Positions 55,235 through 63,717 of a stretch of DNA of 64,000 bases are shown piece after piece. Under the pieces are notes generated by a model. The model searched no databases. It was given only the letters and a program-made list of their open reading frames with translations, and was not told the DNA's origin. The DNA is from Rhodophyticola porphyridii (lineage in GTDB: Bacteria > Pseudomonadota > Alphaproteobacteria > Rhodobacterales > Rhodobacteraceae): assembly GCF_003688285.1 (NCBI RefSeq), contig NZ_RCNT01000005.1:259106-323105 (forward strand), read 5' to 3'. Position 1 is the stretch's first letter; each line of letters starts with the position of its first letter. A program made the translations under genes and the position numbers.

Positions 55235-58200
55235 CGAAGATACTTTCCGAGCTGTAGGGCGTGTTGCGCATCATCGCGCGAACATAGGCCCGGTTCAAGA
55301 GAAGGTATGCGGAGGCCTGGTCCTGCCTGCGGCCTACCGTGCCGCGGCGCAGACGTTCGGCCTCGAGGCGCACATCGGAGTTGCGCCAGAGGTCGGCCCG
55401 CCAGCGGATCTCATGGGGAACTGGATCGCCCGCTTCCTCATACCGGCGTGCCTGGTTGTGGGCGGCCTCCAGTTCGCGTCGCCGGTCCCAGTAGAGTGAG
55501 GATGTCCACCAGCCCTGCGGCGGCACATACATATCACGGAGAAGAGGCACATCCTGCGGGTCAACCTCGCCCTCGCCAAGCGTCAGCGCAATAAGGTTGG
55601 CCGACTGTCCGATGAAGCGACCCGCACCGCCGGTCAGGAATCCCGCCACATGGTCGATGCTGTTGGGGCTGACATCGACCAGCCCGCTTTCCGCATAGCT
55701 TCCGCCGGTCCACATATTCACCCGCTGCGCGATCAGACGGGACGCCTGCGTCGCTCCACTGGTGTGATAGTAGGCGTCGGGTAGTCCAGGCTGACGATAC
55801 CGTGGATAGATCGGAGCCCCGGTGAACCGCTTGTTGGTCGCCATTTCCACGATCGGAGATGCGATCGTCGGCGTGATCGTGTGGATCAGGTCTTGCCCCG
55901 AGATCGGTGAGAAGGAGTTGAAGGCCAGCACCGCGACGTCGCCCAACGCGGTCCGCTCATTGCTCACTCCGCGCTCAAGCCGCGACAACCGGTTTCCGAT
56001 GTAAGGGAAGACGTTGTAGCCGTAAGGCAGGAACAGGCGCACCGAAGTGTCGGCGCTGTTGGCCAGTCCTGCACCGTCCGCGCGCTCCCGATCCGAGCTG
56101 CCAGGCAACATCAGAACCGCGTTCATGCCATGCGTCCAGTCGGGGATCTTGTCGTAGAATAACTGGCCATCCTCGTCCTCGTCGGACAAGTATGCATTGG
56201 CCTGATCCAGCAGGAAGCCGATAGCGACCAAACCCAGTGTGGCGCGGCGCGCATAAGCGCTGTCCTTGAGCGACTTCAGGATCATGTGCGTTCCCTGGAA
56301 GCCCGCGTTGGAGAAGGTATAGGCGGCGTTGATGATCGACCCCATTCGCCGCGGCGGTTGAAGTTCACGGTCAGGTTTTTCCCGAGGCTTGCCGCCTCCT
56401 GGATCGTGTATCCCTCTTCGCGCGCCGCAACGAACGCGGCGAGGCGCACGGCATTGTCGGCGGCGAGGTTGATCCTCTCGATCGCTGCAAGAAAGGGGTT
56501 CTCGCTGATCCGTGGCGTCAGCATGCCCGCAGCCATGCCGATCGGCCCCGACCGGCGCCGCGCCATGCGTTCCAGTCGCGCCTGGCTGGCCTCCGGGTTC
56601 TCGATGATCCAGAACGATACCTTGCCCCCGGCCTCGTCGAACTCGCGGAAATACTTGGCCCATTTGGTATCGGCCTTACCACCCAAGCCCCGATATGCCC
56701 CGGCCAATGCTTTCGGCCAGTCGCGCAGCATGCGCCGCTGGATACGGGCGCTGTTGGGGAATCTGCGCACGTTGATGGTCGCAGTCAGCATGTCGCGCAT
56801 GACGTTCTTGGGAAGGAACGGTGGGTTGAGCATTGTGTTGATGGTCGAGAAATACGGGCTGAACAAAGATAGCGCGCGCACCGGCCCTATCATCTCGTTG
56901 GTGCCCACCAGCCCCATGGCCCGCGCCAATCGCGGATCATGCAGCATGACACGATGCTCCTCGCCGCCCACCTTCACTGCGAACTCATTTGCTGCTTGGA
57001 TCAGAGTGATCGGCGAAAAGGCGCGCTCCTCGACCAGCCCGGTGGTCTCATTGAATACCCGGCGGGTCTCGGCTCTTTTCACGGTCCAGAGGTTTTTCGA
57101 CGGCAGATCTTTCGCCAGTCGATAGAGGTGCTGACCCACCGGGTTCTTCTCCGACCGCACCACGGCCTCCTGCGCCTGCGTCAGTGCCGCGATCAGCGGG
57201 TTGAACGCTTCAGAGCGGCGGCCCATCGCCATGCGGCTTTCCTGCCCGCGCATGTTGTAGCCGCGGCCCAGCCCGGTCATGTCCATTTCGGCATCGGCGT
57301 TGTCGGTCTCCGCCCAGCCTTTCAGCGGAACATAGTTCGCATATGCTTTTCGCCATGCCTCGGATTGGAACTCGCTCATCAGTCCTGCGTCCACACGCAG
57401 CTGGATCGACCACTCGCGCAGCGCGTCGACCTTCTTGCCGATCTCGCGGTAGACTTCGGCGGTGTCGCTGCCCTCTATCTCGGACAGGATCAGTGCGGCT
57501 TCCTCCGACGACATGCCCGAGCCGCCGTCCGGCATGTCGGGGTTGATCTCCGCGATCCGCTCGTTCCGCTCGACCGCGTGGCGGGCGTAGAGGTAGCGGC
57601 CCACCGTTTCCGCGGTCACGCCCTTGGTCTTGGCGATCAGGTCCATGATCGGCTCGAAGTAGTCATGTTCGATCTGGTCCAGCTTGTAGCCCGCGCGGCC
57701 CGAGTACATCTCCTCGCCGAGGTAGACGTTGAGGTCGTCTGGAACCGGGGCACCCATGACGGCCTCGATGCGTTCGAGCGAACGGAGGAAGGGCAGCATC
57801 CGGTCTTGAATACGGACGCGGACCTGGTCGGTGGTGTCGTTCACGCCGCCGCGGGCTTCGCGCAACCGCTCGCGGATGCTCATCTCGTTGGCGCCGAAGA
57901 GGGCATCCCAGACGCGCCGGTCGAGCAGATGGAGAGCGCCGCGGGTTTCCTCGATCAGGCCGGGGCTGCGCTGGTGCTTCATCAGGCGGTCGGTCTGAGA
58001 CTGCCAGCCGCGCGGGCGGGCGTTGATTTCGGCCTTGCGGGCATAGGTGCCGCGGGCCATCGCGTGGATTATGTCGCCGGAGGTCTGCATACCCAGACCG
58101 CGCGCCCAATTGCGGACAGCTTTGAGGAAGTTGGCGATCTTGCGCAGCGCCTGAACTACCAGCGGCTCACGAATGAAGGCACGGCTCTTGGTTTCGTAGA

Positions 58201-59352
58201 CCTCGCCGAAGGCTTCGGCCACGGCCTCCTCGATCTGTTCCTCTCGGGTCAGGTCGGGATACCGCGCCGAGATGGCATAGCGATCCATCCAGTCGGCTTC
58301 CGCCGTTTCAGACAGTAACGACCACTCTTCCCGAGTGAAAAGTCCCATGTGCCAGTAGATGTGAAGCGCCTCGTGGCCCAGGGTCCAGCGCGGGTTGAGC
58401 GTGTTGCCGATCGTGACAACCATCCGCCCGAAGTGATCTGCGTACGCGCGGCCTTGATGAACAAGAGACGGGTCGAATTGCAGGTCCACGTCCTTGAACC
58501 CCAGCCGATCAAGCTCCGCGCGCAACGACTTGTAGACACGGCTTTCCGCCATTGCCTCGCTGTATGGTACATAGGGGCCATGGTCGACACGCTGACGGCC
58601 TTGCTGATCGCGCGCCATCGTCACGTTGATGGTGTTCTTGCCCTGCATGAAGCCTTGCAGCGACATCGCCCCGGCCTCGCTGTTGGGGATGAAGCTGCGG
58701 CGCTTGTAGTTCATCATTTCGATCTGGAACCCAGCGCGCTGGAACGTACCGCCAGAACGCATGTCTTCGTGGGCTGTGTTCGGCCCAGGGATGATCTCGA
58801 CGCGCTGTTCGCCTCCGACGCGCCGTCGCACGATGCGATGGACCGAGGAAAGATGCACGGTGCACCCGGTCATGACCGATTGCATCACCTCGCCTGCGCT
58901 CATGTCGATCTCGGGCGTGCCTACGCCCAGGTTTTCGAGCGTGCGCGTCAACTCCTGGGGCGGAATCTGCCGGCCCAGGAGGGTGCGACATCATCCAGCT
59001 TGATCCGCACGATCTTCGGACTGCTGGCCGGAAGCCGGTCCCAGATCGGCAGGAGCGCGCCCGTCACCATGTGGATGGTGTCCTCGCGGAATGCCGGCGC
59101 ATCCGCGATTTGCTGATCCCAGTCGATCCGCGCGTCTGTTTCCTCTATCATCTCATAATTGAAACGATAATCCGGGCTGTCGATGACATCGCGGTGCGTA
59201 GCCGAGTAGCGGTGATAGGTCGGGATGACCTCGCCGCGGTCATCGGTGCGCGTCGAGGCAGGCCGAAAGCCATAGACCTTGCCGGCCTCCTTGCTCCGCT
59301 TCCACTGCACCCCGGAATACTTGGTGATGTCGTCGAAGCGCGTATCCACCAT
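55218..59352 (-). pseudogene. broken giant phage polyvalent protein (strawberry-notch-like end, metallopeptidase, LPD38-like region)
   Basis: Three frames join into one protein if one base is added at about 58989 and one in the C4 run at 56340-56343. Piece 1 (59352-58990) resembles the C-terminus of phage strawberry-notch-like proteins (HMVTGALLPIWDRLP). Piece 2 holds LGHEALHIYWHMG near 58380, an HExxH-like zinc motif (HEALH), then long helical regions. Piece 3 ends with NAAYTFSNAGFQGT and PDWTHGMNAVLML, like large polyvalent protein domain 38. Such proteins are usually several thousand residues and may be injected with phage DNA. The N-terminal part before 59352 is missing. Confidence 0.6.
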
Positions 59353-59466
59353 GACGACGCAACTCTTGATGCGGCGGCAGCAGTCTTGGCCAAGTCGAAC
59401 CGCGCCGAAGATGTTCGGCTCGCCACGATGTGGCGCGACATGCGCGCCCGTGAGGTGGCGAAATGA
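59353..59466 (+). pseudogene. 3' fragment of a phage early gene
   Basis: The last 35-40 codons (LDAAAAVLAKSNRAEDVRL, then MWRDMRAREVAK) look like a real phage protein end and overlap the next gene by 4 bp (ATGA). No start with a ribosome-binding site exists, and the frame further left runs opposite to the polyvalent gene, so the 5' part is probably deleted. Family unknown. Confidence 0.4.
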
Positions 59467-59672
59467 ACGGCCTTCTTGATCACCCCATCCGCGTTTGCGC
59501 CCCCATGCGCCCGGATCAACCCTACCTCGCCCAGATCAAGGGCTTGGGCTTCTCATTCTACGCCCCGACCGCGATGGCGGCGAAGCGAAAGGCCGAGGAG
59601 TGGCGGCAGGCCGAGTATCTCAAGATCACCAGTAAGGCGCAGCGTGTCGGGCGCGAGGAGGCCGCAGAGTGA
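59463..59672 (+). CDS. small phage protein, unknown
   Basis: A 69-residue basic protein with IKGLGFSFYAPTAMAAKRKAE in its middle. It overlaps neighbours by 4 bp on both sides, as in compact phage early operons. No family recognised. Confidence 0.55.
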   Translation: MNGLLDHPIRVCAPMRPDQPYLAQIKGLGFSFYAPTAMAAKRKAEEWRQAEYLKITSKAQRVGREEAAE

Positions 59673-60064
59673 TCCGACAGCCCTCCACCTACGCTCAGCT
59701 CTACGACTGGCATATCCGGGCGATGCGTGGCGAGGATGTCCCGCGTCACGACGGAGACGCCTACGCTGGATGGTTCAAACGCCGCCTCGTGGAAGGTGGG
59801 CCATGGGTGCCGGTGCGGATCTTCGTTGAGCGCGAGATCGACGCCGACACAGGCGAGCTTGCTGGTCCTGAACGGCTGGTCATGGAGGTCGAGGGCATCC
59901 GTTCCGACCGCGACCCGGCCGATACCTTTTCTTGGCTCACCCCGATCAGCCGCGCCGAACACGACCGCCTCACCGACATGCGGCTTCGTGATCCGCGCTT
60001 CTTCACAAGCACCGACCGCATCGACCTTTCCGAAGCGCCAACATTGCCCCCAGGAGTATTCTGA
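59669..60064 (+). CDS. phage protein, unknown
   Basis: A 131-residue protein starting with GTG (GTGA overlap with the preceding gene). The sequence is acidic and Arg-rich, with WHIRAMRGEDVPRHDGDAY near the start and SWLTPISRAEHDRLTDM near 88. The last base is shared with the first base of the next ATG. No family recognised. Confidence 0.58.
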   Translation: MIRQPSTYAQLYDWHIRAMRGEDVPRHDGDAYAGWFKRRLVEGGPWVPVRIFVEREIDADTGELAGPERLVMEVEGIRSDRDPADTFSWLTPISRAEHDRLTDMRLRDPRFFTSTDRIDLSEAPTLPPGVF

Positions 60065-60872
60065 TGGAACCCGACGACCTGATCGCCGAAGCCAACCCCC
60101 GAGCAGTCATGGGCGCGAACAAACCGCCCCGTATGACCCCGACCTGCATCAGCAGTTCGAGGATCGCACCGCCGAGTTCATCGCAGCCAGCCAGAAGTGG
60201 CTTGACCTGCCCGAGATCACCGAGGAAGCGCACGCCCAGGCCCTGACCGACCAGATCGACGGGCTGCGCAAGCTGTTCAAGAAGGTCGATGAAGCGCGCA
60301 CCGAGGCCAAGGCTCCGCACCTCGCGGCGGGCAAGGCCGTGGATGACGCTTTCGGCCCGATCAAGAAGCGCCTTGAGGTCTGCGCCAACGAGTTGAAGAA
60401 GAAGTTCGAACCGTGGATGGTTGCGCAGCGCCAGAAGGCGGAAGCAGAGGAGCGCGCCCGCCGCAAGGAAGCCGACCGGCAGCGCCGCGAGGCTGAAGAA
60501 GCCGTACGCAAGGCGCAGGCCGAAAACAATCTGGCCGCAAAGTTCGAGGCGGAGGAAAAGGCCAAGGCTGCGGCCGAGGCCGAAAAGCTGGCGAAGCAGA
60601 GGATCGACACAAACGCGAAGTCGGCCACCGGCTCAGGCCGCACCATCGCCCTGCGCACCGTCCACGAGGTCGAGATCGTTAACATCAACCTGCTGTTCAT
60701 GCACTACCGCGACCGGCCCGAGGTAGCGGAGTTGCTCCATCGCCTCGCGTTGGCCGACGTGCGCGCGAAGGACGTAGATCACCGCAAGATCCCCGGCATC
60801 GTCATCAATAAAAAAAGCAGGTCGCAGCTTGATGGCAAAGCCTCTGAAATACCTGCCCGGCAAACGGATTAA
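60064..60872 (+). pseudogene. phage coiled-coil protein, frameshifted
   Basis: The start (MEPDDLIAEANPRAVMG) and the body (YDPDLHQQFEDRTAEFIAAS onward) are in different frames; adding one base to the C4 run at 60127-60130 joins them. The body has a long Ala/Glu/Lys/Arg coiled coil (about 60400-60610). Adding one base to the A7 run at 60810-60816 would end the protein KKKQVAA at 60832 as TGATG with the next start; as read, it runs on to 60872. It lies just before a RecT-like gene, so it may have been a recombination-module protein. Restored length would be about 256 residues. Confidence 0.6.
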
Positions 60873-61089
60873 GACCATTGGCGAGTTTGCCGATGAGATC
60901 GGCACAGGCCGATACCTGATCGATTGGCATGGTGGTGTGCCGCCCGAGGGCAGGCAGGGGCGCCGCATTAATCCAGGATGGGCCGCATCCTGGCAGTTCA
61001 ACATGATCTGTTCGTTGATCGAGCGCGGATGCCTCTTCTGCACCATCCCGAACCCCAAACACCCCCACAACAAGGAACCAATCGTATGA
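60832..61089 (+). CDS. small phage protein, unknown
   Basis: An 85-residue protein beginning MAKPLKYLPGKRIKTIGEF, with a basic start and a middle RYLIDWHGGVPPEGRQG. Two Cys form a C-X7-C... C-X2-C-like arrangement near 62-72 (Cys-Ser to CLFC). ATG 60832 is preferred to TTG 60829. It overlaps the RecT-like gene by 4 bp (ATGA). The basic start and WHGGVPP segment suggest a nucleic-acid-linked role, but no family is recognised. Confidence 0.5.
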   Translation: MAKPLKYLPGKRIKTIGEFADEIGTGRYLIDWHGGVPPEGRQGRRINPGWAASWQFNMICSLIERGCLFCTIPNPKHPHNKEPIV

Positions 61090-62072
61090 ACACTCAAGCG
61101 CCCGTTGCTGTCGCCGCTCCCACGAAAACCACAACGTCCGGCATGGGGTTGCTGATGAACCCCGACACCTTCGCCCATGTCCAGCGCGTCGCTGGCATGA
61201 TGGCCAACAGTGCATTGTTCCCCGAGCACCTGCGCAAGGGCGGCGAGAAACAGGCGATCGCCAACGCTGTATTGGTCTTCGACATGGCGTTCCGCATGAA
61301 CGAGAACCCGCTGACCGTGGCCCAGAACATCTACTTTGTCGGCGGCAAGCCGGCCTGGATGACGACCTACATAATCGCGCGAGCGAACCAGTCAGGTGTT
61401 TTTTCTGACCAGATCGAGTGGGAGGTGGAAGGAAAAGGCGAAGCGCTGACTGTCACTGCCTTTGCAACGCTGGCCAAGAGCGGGCGGAAGGCAGAGGCAA
61501 GTGTCGAAATGGCCATGGCCAAGGCCGAAGGCTGGACCAGCAACAAGAAGTATTCGAGCATGCCGGAGCGGATGCTTCGCTGGCGCGCCGCCACCGCCTT
61601 GATACGCCTCTATGCGCCGGAAGTGGTGATCGGAATGCCGGTTCAGATTGAATTGGAAACTGGCGAGATGCGCGACAACACCCCGCGCGAGACCGTGCGC
61701 CACGCATCAAGCGAGGCACCGATCGAAGCCGAGGACGTGCTAGATGCTGCGGAAACCGTGAGCGATGACGCTCCCCGGAACACGGAGAATGACGACCTCG
61801 CCAAAGACGCCGCGGGCCTCAACGGCAAGGCAGATGCGGAGCCCGAACAGGCCGAGGCCAACCAGGAATCCGACAGCGATCCAGACATGGAACGGTTCCA
61901 GCACCTCACCGACAGCATCCTGCGGGACATCGGCGACGTGGAGCCCGCGGGTGTCGATGACGTACTCGAACTCTACGATGGCCAGATCAAGCAACTGGAG
62001 TCTGTCGCGCCCGACCTGCACGCCATGGTGATGAAGGCGGCCAACGAGAAGCGGAGGGGGGGTGGCCAGTGA
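61086..62072 (+). CDS. RecT-like phage recombination protein
   Basis: A 328-residue protein. The first 215 residues fit phage RecT-family single-strand annealing proteins: FAHVQRVAGMMANSALFPE near 28, FRMNENPLTVAQNIYFVGGK near 69 and a helical WTSNKKYSSMPERMLRWRAA segment near 158. The next 80 residues are an acidic, Glu/Asp/Ala-rich stretch, and a conserved-looking C-terminal helix closes the protein. RecT proteins anneal single strands during phage recombination. It overlaps both neighbours by 4 bp. Confidence 0.65.
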   Translation: MNTQAPVAVAAPTKTTTSGMGLLMNPDTFAHVQRVAGMMANSALFPEHLRKGGEKQAIANAVLVFDMAFRMNENPLTVAQNIYFVGGKPAWMTTYIIARANQSGVFSDQIEWEVEGKGEALTVTAFATLAKSGRKAEASVEMAMAKAEGWTSNKKYSSMPERMLRWRAATALIRLYAPEVVIGMPVQIELETGEMRDNTPRETVRHASSEAPIEAEDVLDAAETVSDDAPRNTENDDLAKDAAGLNGKADAEPEQAEANQESDSDPDMERFQHLTDSILRDIGDVEPAGVDDVLELYDGQIKQLESVAPDLHAMVMKAANEKRRGGGQ

Positions 62073-62350
62073 GCCGCGCCGAGGTAATGCAGGTGGGCCG
62101 CCTGGCCATGCGCGTCGAAGGCGATTTCTGGGTCGCATACTACGCTCTGCCAGACACCATGGAAGGCGCGCTTTTCCTCGGGTCTATCCGCATGGCGTTT
62201 GTGCAAGACATCGCCGCAAAGGAAACTTTCATGGCGCTGATGCGCGACGCGGTGTCGGACATCGTCAAGGGGCACACTGGAATTGCCCCGGAATGGCCCG
62301 ACCCGCACGGCACGCCGGCGCCTGAGCATGAGCGCGCGGGGCGGACATGA
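62069..62350 (+). CDS. small phage protein, unknown
   Basis: A 93-residue protein with a GTG start (GTGA overlap) and an ATGA overlap with the next gene. RVEGDFWVAYYALPDTMEGAL near 15 and an IVKGHTGIAPEWPDP end are seen. No family recognised. Confidence 0.55.
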   Translation: MSRAEVMQVGRLAMRVEGDFWVAYYALPDTMEGALFLGSIRMAFVQDIAAKETFMALMRDAVSDIVKGHTGIAPEWPDPHGTPAPEHERAGRT

Positions 62351-62541
62351 CCCCCATCTTCGCCACTGAGCGTAATGCTGCGAGGCTACTGGATATGAAG
62401 CCTCCTCAGTTTTGTGCATTGGTCGAGGCGGGTAGCCTGCCACCAGGCAAAGAAATCGCGCCAGGTGTCGTTCGTTGGTACGTTCCTGATCTCGTCGCCA
62501 TACTCAATGGCGATGCGACATCGGAGGAGTTCCAATGGTGA
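62347..62541 (+). CDS. excisionase/AlpA-like small DNA-binding protein
   Basis: A 64-residue protein with a short winged-helix pattern (ATERNAARLLDMKPPQFCAL, then LPPGKEIAPGVVRWYVPDL) as in phage excisionase or AlpA/MerR-like helix-turn-helix proteins. It sits just upstream of the integrase and overlaps it by 7 bp, the classic xis-int arrangement. Confidence 0.68.
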   Translation: MTPIFATERNAARLLDMKPPQFCALVEAGSLPPGKEIAPGVVRWYVPDLVAILNGDATSEEFQW

Positions 62542-63530
62542 GGGAAGCGGACAGGAAATACCTGTCGAAGGTCACACCTAACTGGAGAGTGTATTATTAC
62601 TTCCGTCGGGGAAGTACCTATGTTCGCTTGCCCGACAACCCTGATAGCCCCGAGTTCGATCAGGAATACTGGGCAATTCGATCAGGCAGGAAGCGCAAGC
62701 CAGTCAAGACAAGCTTCAATGCGCTCATTGAAAGCTACTATCAATCGCCTCGTTTCACACGGCTGCGCGAAAGCACACAGGCTGAATATCGCAGGGCCCT
62801 GGAGGCTATCCGCGAAAAGAACGGGACCAAGGATTTTGCGCGTCTCCGCCGCAGAGACGTCATTGCAGCGCGCGATGCTCATGCAGGGACATGGCGCAAG
62901 GCCAACGCGATGGTGGAGACGATTTCGATCTTAGCGCGCCATGCCATCGACCTGGAATGGATCACAGACAATCCAGCGCGCGGAGTGGAGAAACTGACGG
63001 GTGGAGAGTATGAGCCGTGGCCCGAATGGGCGCAGCGCGCTTATGAGCGGTACTGTGAGGAGCATGGCCTGACGATTGAGCTGACCGCCTATCACCTTGG
63101 AGTCGGGACAGGGCAGCGCATCGGCGATGTGTGTAAGATGGAATGGGATCACTTTGACGGTGATTACATGAGCGTTGTGCAGGAGAAAACCGACACAAGG
63201 ATTTGGATATATTGCCCTCGAAAACTCAAAGATTACTTGGGTTTATTGCCGAAGTCTGGAAAGTTCATACTGTCAAAAAACCTGACTGCGCCCATGGCCA
63301 AGCGCAGAATACAGGCCCGAGTTATGAAGGTCCGCGAGGCAATCGGCGCAGAAAAGTATGTTATTCACGGGTGGCGCTACACCGCTGCGATGGAGCTGGC
63401 CGAGGCAGGGTGTTCAGATAGCGAGAGTCGGGCCGTCACCGGGCATAAATCGCTGGACATGGTACGCAAGTATCGGTCACGCGCCCGACAGAAGCGGCTG
63501 AGCAAGAAGGCGCAGGAGCGGCGGGGATAG
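62535..63530 (+). CDS. int: tyrosine-type site-specific integrase
   Basis: A 331-residue phage integrase. The N-terminal SAM-like core-binding domain covers about 65-150. Catalytic residues are complete: Arg in GTGQRIGDVCKM near 197, His and Arg in IHGWRYTAAM near 278, a second His in VTGHKSLDMV near 301 and the nucleophile Tyr in VRKYRSRAR near 312. It lies about 100 bp from the tRNA-Leu 3' end, its likely attachment target. Unlike other island genes, it shows no frameshift. Confidence 0.9.
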   Translation: MVREADRKYLSKVTPNWRVYYYFRRGSTYVRLPDNPDSPEFDQEYWAIRSGRKRKPVKTSFNALIESYYQSPRFTRLRESTQAEYRRALEAIREKNGTKDFARLRRRDVIAARDAHAGTWRKANAMVETISILARHAIDLEWITDNPARGVEKLTGGEYEPWPEWAQRAYERYCEEHGLTIELTAYHLGVGTGQRIGDVCKMEWDHFDGDYMSVVQEKTDTRIWIYCPRKLKDYLGLLPKSGKFILSKNLTAPMAKRRIQARVMKVREAIGAEKYVIHGWRYTAAMELAEAGCSDSESRAVTGHKSLDMVRKYRSRARQKRLSKKAQERRG

Positions 63531-63632
63531 AACATGAAAAGAACAGGAATCTGCGAAACAAAGTGTGAAACACTCAAATCCCTGACGGACCGCGAGTATA
63601 ACGACCGCCCAAATATGCGTTACAAATCAATA

Positions 63633-63643
63633 TGGTGCGGGTG
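63633..63643. repeat. att repeat within the 3' end of tRNA-Leu
   Basis: TGGTGCGGGTG, identical to 53864-53874. On the minus strand it is the acceptor 3' strand, discriminator A and CCA of tRNA-Leu. Confidence 0.7.
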
Positions 63644-63717
63644 GAGGGACTTGAACCCCCACGCCTTGCGGCGCCAGAACCTAAATCTGGTGCGTCTACC
63701 AATTTCGCCACACCCGC
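63633..63717 (-). tRNA. tRNA-Leu (anticodon UAG)
   Basis: An 85-nt class II tRNA. The 7-bp acceptor stem (GCGGGTG with CACCCGC), a D arm with TGGTAGACGC, anticodon stem CCAGA/TCTGG with loop TTTAGGT (anticodon TAG), a long variable arm (GCGCCGCAAGGCGT), T loop GGTTCAAGTCC and an encoded CCA are all visible. It reads CUN leucine codons. Its 3' end is the integration site of the adjacent island; the gene remains whole. Confidence 0.95.

Larger units (their letters stand above)
53864..63643. mobile_element. prophage remnant integrated at tRNA-Leu(UAG)
   Basis: The 11-bp direct repeat TGGTGCGGGTG bounds the segment: on the right it is the 3' end of tRNA-Leu (acceptor strand, discriminator and CCA read on the minus strand); on the left it stands alone. 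A tyrosine integrase and excisionase-like gene lie at the tRNA end. Phage-type early genes run toward the integrase; late genes run leftward. Only about 9.8 kb remains, with truncations at the left end and near 59353 and four single-base frameshifts, so it is decayed and very unlikely to be active. Confidence 0.8.

Noticed and set aside
59071-59466. Full 131-codon plus-strand frame as a real gene
   Set aside because: Its first 90 codons run opposite the polyvalent gene and look like a shadow; only the C-terminal part with the ATGA overlap looks genuine.
53864-63643. Active, inducible prophage
   Set aside because: No capsid, portal, terminase or repressor genes remain within the att repeats, and several genes are truncated or frameshifted.
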